Source: Primula veris
Lineage: Eukaryota > Streptophyta > Magnoliopsida > Ericales > Primulaceae
Direction: 5' to 3'
DNA: 64,000 nt
Assembly (NCBI GenBank): GCA_963682055.1
Contig: OY821742.1
Location: forward strand, 13,175,752-13,239,751
The notes beneath the pieces were generated by a model that saw only the letters and a list, made by a program, of their open reading frames with translations, was not told the origin of the DNA and ran no database searches. Of the stretch, positions 35,548 to 46,070 are shown piece by piece. How positions within the stretch are numbered: position 1 is the stretch's first letter; each line of letters opens with the position of its first letter. The position numbers and the translations under genes are program-made.

Positions 35548-36049
35548 TGAAGAGATTGGTTCTATCATGGAAAATAATACTTGGGTATTATCTGATTTAC
35601 CACCAGGTTGCAAACCATTGGGTTGCAAATGGATCTTCAAAAGGAAGATGAAAGTCGATGGTACAATTGACAAGTTTAAAGCTAGATTAGTTATCCAAGG
35701 CTTCAGACAAAAGGAAGGGATTGATTATTTCGATACCTATGCTCCAGTTGCCCGTATCACTACTATTAGATTGTTGATTGCCTTGGCGGCTATTCATAAT
35801 CTAGTGATTCATCAAATGGATGTCAAAACAGCATTTCTGAATGGTGATTTGGAAGAAGAAGTGTATATGAAGCAACCTGAAGGATTTGTAATGCCTGGTA
35901 ATGAGCATAAAGTGTGTAAGCTAGTTAAGTCGCTGTATGGGCTGAAACAAGCTCCGAAGCAGTGGCATCAAAAGTTTGATGAAGTTGTTTTGTCTAATGG
36001 TTTCATTCTAAACCAAGCAGACAAATGTGTATATAGCAAATTTAAATAA
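35532..36049 (+). pseudogene. copia D reverse transcriptase, N-terminal part only
   Basis: RT resumes in a new frame after the T-run insertion: WKEAIDEEI, then [52 protein letters not shown] (first catalytic aspartate) and [11 protein letters not shown]. It ends at DKCVYSKFK. In copia RTs the YVDD catalytic motif follows this point directly; here it is absent and sequence jumps to RNase H at about 36052. The polymerase active site is therefore incomplete and the element cannot reverse-transcribe itself. Confidence 0.9.
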
Positions 36050-36051
36050 AT

Positions 36052-36492
36052 AATGCTGAAGACTCATCCTCTACAAGTGGATGGGTGTTCTTGCTTGGGG
36101 GAGGTGCCATCTCATGGGCTTCCAAGAAGCAAACATGTATAACTGGTTCCACAATGGAATCTGAGTTTGTAGCATTAGCAGCTGCTGGTAAAGAAGCGGA
36201 ATGGCTCAGGAACTTGGTATATGAGATTCCGATATGGCCTAAACCGATATCACCAATTTCTATCCGTTGTGATAGTACTGCCACACTGGCTAAAGCTTAT
36301 AGTCAAATATACAATGGAAAGTCTAGACATTTGGGTGTTAGACATAGTATGATTAGGGAATTAATCATGAATGGGGTGATATCTATTGATTTTGTTCGGT
36401 CGCAACAAAACTTAGCTGACCACTTGACGAAGGGGTTAGCTAGAGACTTAGTGAATAAGTCGGTAATTGGGATGGGATTAAAGTCCATTTAA
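36052..36492 (+). pseudogene. copia D RNase H, C-terminal part
   Basis: Reads [22 protein letters not shown], then [19 protein letters not shown] (catalytic E), [12 protein letters not shown] (catalytic D), [12 protein letters not shown], and [12 protein letters not shown], ending with a stop at 36490-36492. The front of RNase H, with its first aspartate, went with the RT deletion. The frame differs from both upstream pol pieces. Confidence 0.85.
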
Positions 36493-37052
36493 ATTTATTA
36501 GCTGTGGTATACCCAATTCCCTTCGAATACAACGTTAGAAGCAGAATTCAATGTGGAAAGATCATAGTTAGAGATTGGAGCAATTGTGTTTATCTTCCCA
36601 AGGTATGTGCTCAGACCTGCAAGTGATGGCTAGGTTGAAGTATATCTTCTTAATGGTTCTTTTGAAAAATTGCAAATGCAGGTGCAAGATTAAAAGGATC
36701 ACCTATGTGAGCATGAAGTTTTGCCGCTTCAAGAAGCTTAGACTTGGCTTCCTATATGCTTATTAATGGATAAGGACACATGGCTTGTAAAGTGTCAAGT
36801 ATGAATAGTAGAGTATTGTAAGAAACATATGTGTACTATATCTTCAGATATTCAAATGGATTGACGGGTTCAATCGTTATGACACCCAGATTTTCGAGTA
36901 TTTGGAATGTGTATTTGTACTAAGATGAAAATTCAATCGTAAGACATTTTCATCTATGCATTTGTTTGATTGTTATACCTGTGTGTTATACCCTTGTATA
37001 TATTATTGTATATACTGAGTAAATCAAGGATTACACTAAAATGGGGGGGATT
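36493..37052 (+). other. copia D 3' untranslated region and polypurine tract
   Basis: About 550 bp of non-coding sequence typical of this copia type. It ends with a polypurine tract at 37039-37052 that primes plus-strand synthesis and abuts the 3' LTR. Confidence 0.7.
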
Positions 37053-37748
37053 TGTTGGTGATTTTAGTATCATCAATGTATTTTAGTAGTAATGTGATTT
37101 ATTATAGGCCGATGCAATAATGCGTTAAACTCGGAAACGAGTTAGGGAAGTGCGGAGTGCACGCTCGTCGAGCCAACGTATAATTGAATATGAATAATTG
37201 AAACGGGGCGGGGTCCTAGGGGCAGAGCCCCTGGCGGGGTCCAAGGGGCGAGAGCCCCTGGCTGGGGTCCCGCTGCCAGGACAGCGGGCGGGGTGCGGGG
37301 CAGCACCCCGAGCGAAATTTTTTCCGAACAGTTGCTTCATTTCCGGAAAATTTTGAATAGTTGGACCCTTTCCCAACAGTTGCTTCCTTTCCGGAACAGT
37401 TGCTTCCTTTCCGAAAAATTTTGAATAGTTGGACCTTTTCCCAACAGTTGCTTCCTTTCCGGAACAGTTGCTTCCTTTCCGGAACAGTTGCTTCCTTTCA
37501 GTTTCGGTTATTGATCTCTTATATAAGAAGTCATTTGGCCTCGGTTTTGGTTACAGAAACATATAAGAAAATTCTCTCTACATTTCCTAATCTATTCTCC
37601 TTGCCAGAAACAGATTGTTCTTCAAGAATTATTCCCACAAAGATTTCGTGAACCCAGGCAATAATAGGGTCGAAATACTTTGTTCGGAAAGTGTACGAAC
37701 ACGATTCTTCGAAGTTATCCAGGATTATCATACCCTAAATCTCTAACA
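37053..37748 (+). repeat. 3' LTR of copia D
   Basis: 696 bp, identical to the 5' LTR except three substitutions and one additional 20-bp GGAACAGTTGCTTCCTTTCC unit near 37470-37490. Confidence 0.95.
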
Positions 37749-38056
37749 TGGTGAGAGGCGGAGAAAAGGCGGAGGGTGAGAAGGACGGTAAAGGCGAAGA
37801 AAGAGAGAGGCGGTGAGGGAAGGGATGGGAGGAGAGAAAAGGGATCGGATTGCCAGGGGCAGAGGCGGCCGAAGGCCCCTACTCCACCCCCGGCTGTGAA
37901 GGTTGGTGATTAGGGTTGGTGACGGCTGTGTATTTTAAGAGAGAGGCAGTCCTTTTTTTTTTTTTTTTTTTATTAGTACTTCCATTGTTTTCTTTTCTAA
38001 TAACCTTAAAAATAAAATTTGGTACATTTCACATTTTGTTTATGTTATTGTGGTAC
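37749..38056. other. purine-rich DNA between copia D and the LINE
   Basis: The original flank of the copia D insertion continues as GA-rich sequence to about 37860, then a short GC-rich palindromic stretch (AGGGGC ... GGCCCCT near 37855-37880), a T19 run (37953-37971) and AT-rich DNA. No gene seen. Confidence 0.45.
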
Positions 38057-38073
38057 ATATATCTTATATTATT
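38057..38073. repeat. 17-bp target-site duplication of the LINE (left copy)
   Basis: ATATATCTTATATTATT, repeated exactly at 53544-53560. Long duplications of 7-20 bp are characteristic of target-primed reverse transcription by L1-type LINEs. Confidence 0.85.
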
Positions 38074-38216
38074 AAAAATAAATGCCATAAGGCGAAACAT
38101 GTCTAGACAGAGAACGTCCTAGAGAGAAATCACTTAATTCTTCCTCCATCGATTACCACCGACATCCTCCTCCTCCATACTATCCTACTCTCTAACTCTC
38201 TTCGTAGACATCTCTA

Positions 38217-40131
38217 ACAAAGGAGATTTTCCTATTTCGGCAGCTTCTTAATACTCATCGGATGCCTTATCGTTTAATGAGTATGAATGTTATTCGGATC
38301 TTTACACACCACCTGACTCGATTACCCCGCCTGAATCTATGTCGGTCTTAGAATCTAACCTTAATTCTCAATCCATTACCCCCCTCTCTCCAGTGAGGGA
38401 TCGTATGGAGGAAATTAGGGAAAATTATAACCCCATAGATTCGAGATGTTTGGTACCTAGAGGATCAAATCAAACAACTCCCCTGATGTTGGAGTTCAAT
38501 TTGAATCCCCCTGTATTAGTTGGCACTTTGATCGTAGATCTGAACACCCCATCGCCCTACTCCATAAAAGAAGGTGAAGAACATGGGACTACACCCACTC
38601 AAATTTACTCAAAAGCGATGAATTTGGCTAGTCCTCTAGTTACGAGTTCGATCTCTCCCTATGATGCTAAAGGATGGGCTTTGGATGCAGAACTGGAAGA
38701 TGTGAGGACTAGTTTGAAAATAACTTAAAACTTCAAGGGAAAAAGTATGGGGACTAGTAAAGAGGATTATCTAAACTTCAAGGGGGAGCACTGTCTTTTT
38801 GCTATCCATTCCCCTAACGGTAACTATCCGTACTCAGGCAAACTTCCTTTGGACTTTTCTGACAACAAGGTAGAATTTGGACTCTGTTTGGAATAAAGAT
38901 ATTATAACTAATGGTAGTAGCAAACTACCCCTTAGATTTGTGAAACCTAATCCTAATGGCACAAAACTTCCACCCGGTACTGTTGCCTTTGGTGCTAAGC
39001 GATGGAGGAATACCTTAATTGGCTACTTTTTAGGGAGTTCCTTGCCTATTCATGTTATCTTTAAACAAGCGCAACTTAAATGGAGTAAGTTCGGGTTTAC
39101 TAGAATCATCCCTGATGGTAAAGGGATTTATCTGTTCAAGTTTTCTGATGAACTTGGGCCTACTATGGTTCTTGATAAAGGGCCATGGCACTTTTTAGGT
39201 AAGCCAATTCATTTGAAAGCTTGGACTGCTGACTCTGATTGCTTAAAAGACAGCTTTAAAACTGTCCCCATTTGGATCAATATTTTTGGTCTTCCACTAA
39301 ATCACTGGAATGAGATTGGTTTTAGTCATATTGCTAGTCATATTGGGTGCCCTTTATATGCTGATGAGTTGACCTCATCTCTCAACAAAATTGACTATGC
39401 TAGACTTTGTGTTGAAGTAAGCATTGACAGCAATTTTCCCTATGAAATTGAGTTTGAAGATGAGTTTGGTGAACTCATCACCCTAAGTAATGTACCTGTT
39501 GTGGGGAGTTTGGCCACCTCGCTAAATTTTGTCCTAGTTATACTAACCCTAAGGACCTAAATCTCATTTTGAACCCTAATAAAAATTGAGACTGGTCTAC
39601 TGTTAAGGGTAAAAAAAATACTCATAAAAAGTCTAATAGAATGGTTAGCTTTATGAGCAATGCTAACAGTATTATTGATATGGTAGAGAAGACACCTACT
39701 TTAACTAAGGGAAAAGAAACTCAAATTTTAACTACTGACCTTCATTGCATTAAAATATTAAATTGTCAAATGTATTTGAGAAACTAATCCCTAGTGCTAA
39801 AAGTATGGATGTAGTTCCCAATCAAACTGCTGAAGACAACTCTGAGCTTACCAGTGCTTAGGACACTTGTATGAGTAAAATTAAAACCCCTGAGCAAGTC
39901 GCTCAACTTATTCCTTTATTTATGAATATAGTTGAGAATATTGGCAAAGGGGATATTGGTGAAAATAATGATGCCTTCACAGCTTGCGAGCCTATCAACA
40001 ATGTTACTATTAATGCTAATAAGAACAAGGAAAATAACAGGCTTAAGAAACTCAGGAAAAAAGATAACAAAAAGCTTAAGAAGCTTGCGAATGAGAGTAC
40101 TGCAGATGCCCCATCCAAATATCTTTTATAA
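38217..40131 (+). pseudogene. LINE ORF1 (DUF4283-like RNA-binding protein)
   Basis: ORF1 proteins of plant L1s bind LINE RNA. The reading frame is traceable from about 38217 with stops at about 38249 and 38726 and a frame change near 38870. The best piece is 38877-39560, which matches the DUF4283 pattern: GYFLGSSLPIHVI, then WSKFGF, FKFSDELG, VLDKGPWHFLGKPIHLKAW and a V-PIWINIFGLPLNHW stretch. A CCHC knuckle (CGEFGHLAKFC) follows near 39500-39532 but in another frame, so a one-base change separates it. The tail (39871-40131) is lysine-rich. Its stop TAA overlaps the ORF2 ATG as TAATG. Confidence 0.8.
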
Positions 40132-42044
40132 TGGATTTGAACACTATAGGTTGTTGGAATGTAAGGGGTTTTAATAAAGTTTGTAAACAAAATGTTGTTA
40201 AGCTACTCATTAAAAACAACAAGATTTCTTGTATGGGAATTCTTGAATATAAATTCCTGTTCATAGGGTGTCCGCTATTGGTAACTTTGCTTTCCCTAAT
40301 TGGAGCTATGATGATAATACTAGCAAGGCTCCTTTTGGCAGAATACTAGTTGCATATAACTCTGTTATTTGGAATTACACTATCATTAGTTCTAGTTATC
40401 AATACATTCACTGTAACTTGACTGGTATTAACTCTAATGATTCTTGTCTTGTTACTTTTATTTATGCGGTCAATCTTCGTAAAGTTAGGGCTAAGCTATG
40501 GGAAGATTTAGTTAATATTTCTATTAACTCCCAAGGTTGCCCTTGAATTACTATAGGTGATTTCAATGAACTTAAAGACCCTCATGATAATAAAGGTGGT
40601 AGTAAAAAATGCCCTCCTCATTTTAATGATTTTTCTGAGTGTATTAACCGTGCTGGTTTGGTTGATCTTAAATTTAGTGGTCTTAACTACACTTGGTGCA
40701 ATAACTGGGCTAATCTCCTTATGCTAAGGAAAATTGACCGAGTGCTTGTCAATGACCATTGGTTGTCTTGTTTTAAGAATTCCAAAGATACTCCCTCATG
40801 ATATTTCTGATCACAACCCCATAATTGTTAAATTTGGTAAAGTTTTTGTTTCTGTGCCCAAACCTTTTCGATTTTTCAATTTTTGGGCTGAATTTGATGA
40901 GTTTTTAGATACAGTTACTAAATCTTGGAATATTCCCTTTAGTGGTAATGCTATGTTTGTTGTTTGCAAGAAGCTGCATGTGACTAAATTGGCTCTTAAA
41001 AAGCTTGCTATAAGTAAAGGGAAGAATCTTAAAACTAATATTACCAACTCTAGAGATGTTCTTCATAAATCTCAAACTTTGTTTGATAAAAATGACCCAT
41101 CTGTCTCTCTTGACACCATCTTAACGGCTAAGAAAGAGCTTGTTAACTTTCTTAATTACGAGGAGAGTCATGCTAAGCAAAAGAGTAGAGTTAATTGGCT
41201 TGAGAATGGTGACCTTAACACTTCTTAGTTCTTTAAGGCCATTAGCCAAAGAAACAATAGGAACAGAATTGCTTCCATTACCGATGACAATGGCTCAATC
41301 CTCACCAACCATGCTGATTTAGTGCTAAATATTACTAATTACTATGAGAATTTACTTGGTAGTATTACTTACAATGATTACCCTGGTAAACAGGCTCTAA
41401 GTGAGTATGTCAAGTATGTCATTTCCCATGAGATGTCTGACTTTATGAACAAAGTGTTTACAGATGAGGAGATCACTAGCTGCATGAGGTCATTGAGCCC
41501 GAAAAAGGCTCATGGCCCTGATGGCTTTAATGGTTTATTTTTTCAAAAAACTTGGCATATCTTTGCTAACAAGTCTTTACTTAAGCAAGTTAATAGCACT
41601 TGTGTTGCTCTTATTCCTAAAGTGGCTAACCCTTCTAGCATTCAGGATTACAGGCCTATCTCCTGTTGCAACACCATTTACAAGTGCATTTCTAAGTTGA
41701 TTGCCAACAGAATTGAGCCTATTATGGATTATTTGATTGCTAAAAACCACTCGGCCTTTGTTCAAGGTCGATCTATAAGTGATAATATTTTACTTGCTCA
41801 GAAAATCTTAAGTGGTTATCATCTTAATAAGGGCCATCCTAGAATCACTTTAAAGGTGGATTTAATGAAAGATTTTGACACGTTGAATTGGAACTTTATT
41901 TTCGATGTAATTGATTTAATGGGGTTTCCCAGCTTTATGAAAAGTTGGATCAAAAAATGTGTCTCGACCCCCACTTATTCCATCATGGTGAATGGTGGGC
42001 TAGAGGGCTATTTTAGAGGAGCTAGAGGCATTAGACAAGGGGAC
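40131..42044 (+). pseudogene. LINE ORF2 part 1: endonuclease and first half of RT
   Basis: ORF2 starts at ATG 40131, overlapping the ORF1 stop. The endonuclease begins MDLNTIGCWNVRGFNK and is frame-shifted near 40260. It then carries the IGDFNEL motif (about 40553) just after a TGA at 40544-40546 where a tryptophan codon is likely, and the SDHNPI motif near 40806. A TAG at 41226-41228 interrupts the linker. The RT opens at 41322: KKAHGPDGFNGLFF, DYRPISCCNTIYK, KVDLMKDFDTLNW (catalytic D) and GIRQGD, where the Gypsy LTR interrupts it. Confidence 0.85.
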
Positions 42045-42793
42045 TGTCATGCTCCAAAATCCGTAAGACACGGACATCAAGGCGTGACCTTTTTAAAAAA
42101 AAAAGAAATAAAACCTGTTGGTACAAAATTTAAATTTTAAAAGAAAAACAATTTGCGAGCTAATGGAACAATTAAACAACTAAATGGAAATATTTGCCAA
42201 ACGCGGCTACAAGACAAAATAGTTTAACAGATTTATCGAAAAAGAATACCAAACGAATAATTTGCCCGTAGACTACAACCTCAAAACTAGTATAAGCGAA
42301 AATAAAGCAACTGGAAGAAACCCCGAGCCTATGCGATACTACGTTAATGCTCCTAACCGAACGTCTCAACCTAAATTGTACCTGAAAGACAAAACTGTAA
42401 CAGTGAGTCCCACGCACATACATAGACGGGACGACACCACAAAATACCGTCACTCCATCTCATATATGCAAGAACCCTTAACAACAACTACGATAATCAA
42501 CGTATAAAAAGAAATAATAGCAACATCATACAACGAAATAAATTAATTAAACATCTATAGCAAACATGAAACTCTCACGCCACCTACCCAGTCCGTAAGG
42601 TAGGTCATTCCCTATCCCCTCGGCTGTCTTATGTCCCCGGAATTAGGAAGAGACATAGACTATTGCTAACATAAAAATAGATTTAAAGTGCGCACTTGGA
42701 CCTCTCACGCCACTCGTCCCAGTATGTAATGATCCGGACCCACTACGGACCGAACCGCCACGACCGTATCAACAATATTGTCCGCTTTGGCAC

Positions 42794-42857
42794 AACTTCC
42801 CAGGGGAGTCACCCATCCTGGTACTACTCCAAGTTAAGCACGCTTAACTGTGGAGTT
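42794..42857 (-). ncRNA. 5S rRNA-derived segment, Cassandra 3' LTR
   Basis: The minus strand reads GAACTCCACAGTTAAGCGTG, then a short loop, AGTAGTACCAGGATGGGTGA and CCTGGGAAGT. This matches the 5S rRNA internal promoter region (A box and C box) with a few changes and a shortened middle. It is not a functional 5S gene; by family it lets Pol III transcribe the LTR. Confidence 0.88.
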
Positions 42858-43194
42858 CCGTCCTTGCTATTGTGCCGCACGACTTTAAAAGGCCTTATTG
42901 ATAGGAAACGGATCTTTAAGCTCATATAACACACGAGTACTCTCATATCTGGGCGATGTGGGACTGATGCACAATACCGCACCACAGAATTTCCTTCCTG
43001 GAAATCTGGGTCGTCACAATCACCCTCCCTTTAGGAACGACGTCCTCGTCGGGCACGTCGTCCTTCAGGGGTCCACACACACGTGCTAGTCCCCATATTT
43101 CCGGCCAGATAGAGGCTCTGATACCATCTGTAACGACCTGGACCTACTACGGACCGAACCGCCATGTCCGTATCAACAATATTGTCCGCTTTGG

Positions 43195-43262
43195 CACAAC
43201 TTACCAGGGAAGTCACCCATCCTGGTACTACTTCAAGTTAAGCACGCTTAACTGTGGAGTTC
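43195..43262 (-). ncRNA. 5S rRNA-derived segment, Cassandra 5' LTR
   Basis: Same segment as at 42794-42857 with small differences (ACTTCAAG versus ACTCCAAG on the plus strand). Lying in the 5' LTR of the minus-strand element, this copy would drive element transcription. Confidence 0.88.
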
Positions 43263-44574
43263 CGTCCTCGCTATTGTGCCGCTCGGCTTTAAAAGGCCTT
43301 GTTGATAGGAAATGGATCTTTAAGCTCATATACCACACGAGTACTCTCATATCTGGGCGATGTGGGACTGACGCACAATACCACACCACAACATTTCCTT
43401 CCTGGAAATCTGGGTCGTCACACAGTCCGTAAGACGAGTCATTCCCTATCCCCTCGGCCGTCTTATGTCCCCGGAATTAGGAAGAGACATAGACCATTGC
43501 TAACATAAAAATAAATAAAGTACACACTAGGACCTCTCACGCCACTCGTCCCAGTCCGTAAGACGAGTCATTCCATATCCCCTCGGCCGTCTTATGTCCC
43601 CGGAATTAGGAAGAGACATGGACCATTGCCACTATTCTAAATCACAAGGCCTCGGCCAATAATATAAAAACCATTCAATTAACACATTCTCATACGTCAC
43701 TTTAACGTATTTCAACATAACCATAACCATAAGCATAGCTACTAGATTCACAACTAGCCAAACAAGTCCAAAAACATAAAATCTCATTCAGGCATTTTAA
43801 CAAATACTTTGTAAGCAAAAACTGCAATTCATCTTTATTCAACAATAATTTATCCAATTCTATCAACAACTATAATAACACATAATCAACGCATAAAACA
43901 CATAAACTCATCAATATGCTCATTAATCCGAAATAAATATGACTAACTCCTCAACTTCTCCAATTCAAATAAGTGAATTAAACGTACAACAAATAAACCC
44001 AATTAATAAATTAATAGATCATAATTGAGATAAAAGGAAAAACCCCCAATTTAAAATAAACGTAAGACCTAACTCTAACATACACCATCGTCTAGTCGTA
44101 ATGGATAACCCCCATTAGCTTAGTGCGTAGAGGAGATACTTCCGGTATGAATCCACTAACGAGGTTTTTTCTTTTTCTTCCTAAGCTTTGTTTTCTCTCT
44201 TTTTCCCTCTTTTCTCTCTTGTTTTAGTTTTACTGCTTTGAAAATGTGGGCTGAAAAAAGGTTTAGAAAAACAGTTTTGAGAGAGTTTGGGGAAGCAAAC
44301 TATTTGGTCACCAAAGTTCTAAAAGTTAACTCTTAAGCCAAAAATATTGTTTTACTACTCAAAAATAACAAATCTTTAAAAACAAATCTATTGGATCCTT
44401 TTTATTTATAAAATTAGTAACAGGTTTTTAAAATAAACTTTTTCGGAAGAGTTTCGGTTTTTGGCTAAAAATTAGTCGAGTGACCGGTTTTTGATAAAAT
44501 TTGTATAAAACGTTTTTGGATAATTTAAATCATAAATAAAAGCCCTTTATAAAAATACGGGATGTTACAGGGAC

Positions 44575-46070
44575 CATTTGTCAACTTATATTTTTATCAT
44601 TTGTATGAATGTGCTATCCCTTATTATTGATAAACTATGTGGCAATGCCGGGTTCTCTTATCATAACAAATGAAACAATCTCAAGCTTAATCACTTGTGC
44701 TTTGCTAAAGATCTCCTTTTATTCTCCAAAGGTAACCCCTCATCTATCAAAGTCCTCATTGAATCTCTTGAGCTTTTCGCTAAATTCTCTGGTCTCATCT
44801 CTAATCCTAATAAAAGTAATTTATTTACTTGTGGAGTTGATGATGATGACTTAGAGGAGATTAGGAACCTGCTTAATTTCAGTAAGGGAAAACTTCCTGT
44901 TAGATATCTGGGGGTACCTTTACTTTCCTGTAGGCTTAAATCCATTCATTGTAAAGATATTATTGACAAAATCACTAATAGAATTACTTCTTGGATGAGT
45001 AAGTTCCTCTCTTATGCTGGTAGAGTTCAACTTATTAAAAGTGTTCTTTGTAGCGTTAGCATTTTTTGGTGTTCCCACTTCAGCCTTCCTGTGGCTATTA
45101 TTAATAATATTAATAAAATTTTGGCTAATTTTCTTTAGTCCAGCACCTCTCTGAACCCTCACAGGGCTAGAGTTGCTGGGATGGATGTTTGCTATCCTCT
45201 TAGAGAAGGTGGAATTGGTTTTAAAAATTTAAAAGAATGGAATTTTGCTCTTACTACCAAACTTTTATGGAGAATATGCGACCCATCTAACAGTTCTTTT
45301 TTGAGAACTTGGGTCTATTCTAACATTCTAAAAGATAGAAGTATTTGGGTTGTTAAAGAACCTTCTTCTTGTAGCTATGCTTGGAGGAAAATTCTACAAG
45401 CTAGGTATGTTCTAAAGAGTATTTTATTTTACAAGGTGGGCAATGGTGAAAATATTTCTCTCTGGTACGATAACTGGATTGGTACCGGCTCTATTTTGCC
45501 TAGAGACCGTGTCAGAACTTTACTTATTGATACTGAATTCACCCTTAGTGAGAAAGTGGCTGCCATTATCCACAATAATAATTGGATCTGGTCTCGTACC
45601 GAGAACCAAGTCATTATTGATATTCAAAATAGGGGTGTTCCTACTATTCACAATAGTTGCTTAGATAAGGTGGTTTGGACCTTATCTAGCAAAGGTTTTA
45701 CTGTAAACCTTATGTGGGAGCCCTTGAGGAAAAAAATAGCTGTTGTTGAATGCCATTCGATTGTTTGGTTCAAACACAAAGTGCCTAAATGCAGTGCCAT
45801 TTTATGGCAAGCTATCCTTAAGAGACTTCCTACTAGGGAAAGAACCGTTAAGTGGGGCATTAATTCTGTCACCATTTGCTATCTTTACAAAAACCATAAT
45901 GAAACTATTGACCATCTTTTCTTTAGTTGTAATTTCTCAAGAAGAATGGTTTTGGTTTTATTTGCTAAAGCTGGTTTTTTTGGTTGCCCTAATAATTGCA
46001 ATGAGTGGGTTCAATGTGCTATAAAAATGTTTAACAGCAAGACATCTTCTACTTTGGGTAAACTAATTTT
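44575..46070 (+). pseudogene. LINE ORF2 part 2: RT C-terminal half and zf-RVT domain
   Basis: Continues RT directly after the Gypsy LTR: HLSTYIFIICMNVLS, then the catalytic box as FAKDLLLF where L1 RTs have (F/Y)ADD, so a catalytic aspartate is lost. Next are SGLISNPNKS, RYLGVPLLSCRL and WMSKFLSYAGRVQLIKSVL. A TAG at 45137-45139 interrupts it. 45181-46070 then runs open through PLREGGIGFKNLKEWN, VGNGENISLWYDNW and the zf-RVT region (VWFKHKVPKCSAILW, KRLPTRERTVKWG, ETIDHLFFSCNFS). The frame stops being LINE at 46070, where copia B begins. Confidence 0.88.

Larger units (their letters stand above)
32403..37748 (+). mobile_element. Ty1/copia element D, young, non-autonomous
   Basis: LTRs at 32403-33078 and 37053-37748 are flanked by a perfect 5-bp duplication TGGTG (32398-32402 and 37749-37753). 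By eye the LTRs differ by three substitutions (for example TAGGGCG versus TAGGCCG) and one extra 20-bp unit in the 3' LTR. The polypurine tract (AAAATGGGGGGGAT) is at 37039-37052. Only 26 bp separate the 5' LTR from the gag ATG, and no TGGTATCAGAGC-type primer site is visible. The interior carries gag, protease, integrase, part of RT and part of RNase H with a frame change, a one-base insertion and a large RT deletion. Confidence 0.95.
42725..43422 (-). mobile_element. Cassandra TRIM retrotransposon, complete
   Basis: A 698-bp terminal-repeat retrotransposon in miniature. LTRs are 42725-43018 and 43129-43422 (294 bp each, about 19 differences by eye) around a 110-bp interior. On the minus strand the interior starts with a primer site matching initiator tRNA-Met (GATGGTATCAGAGCC, 43128-43114) and ends with a polypurine tract (AAAGGGAGGGTGAT) by 43019. 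Flanks are CAGTA (42720-42724) and CAGTC (43423-43427), a 5-bp duplication with one later change. Both LTRs contain 5S rRNA-like sequence, the hallmark of Cassandra. It encodes no protein and moves with enzymes supplied in trans. Confidence 0.93.
42571..43630. repeat. about 130-bp tandem repeat inside the Gypsy-type LTR
   Basis: Three copies of a unit containing CTCTCACGCCACTCGTCCCA, then CCTCGGCCGTCTTATG and GGAATTAGGAAGAGACAT. The second is split by the Cassandra insertion. LTR-internal minisatellites are common. Confidence 0.8.
42045..44569 (-). mobile_element. probable Ty3/Gypsy solo LTR inserted in the LINE
   Basis: A 2,525-bp TG...CA segment with exact 5-bp duplications GGGAC (42040-42044 and 44570-44574), splitting LINE RT right after GIRQGD. 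No coding capacity, no internal retrotransposon domains. The minus-strand start TGTAACATCCCGTATTTT and the length fit LTRs of large plant Gypsy elements such as the Tekay/Del group; orientation and lineage are inferred. It contains three copies of an approximately 130-bp tandem unit (about 42571-43640), the middle one interrupted by Cassandra. A full element presumably collapsed by LTR recombination. Confidence 0.7.

Noticed and set aside
39903..40190. Serine/leucine/phenylalanine-rich minus-strand frame
   Set aside because: Antisense to the lysine-rich tail of LINE ORF1 and the ORF2 start.
42794..43262. Functional 5S rRNA gene pair
   Set aside because: Only the internal promoter part matches, the middle is shortened, and both copies lie in Cassandra LTRs at identical positions.
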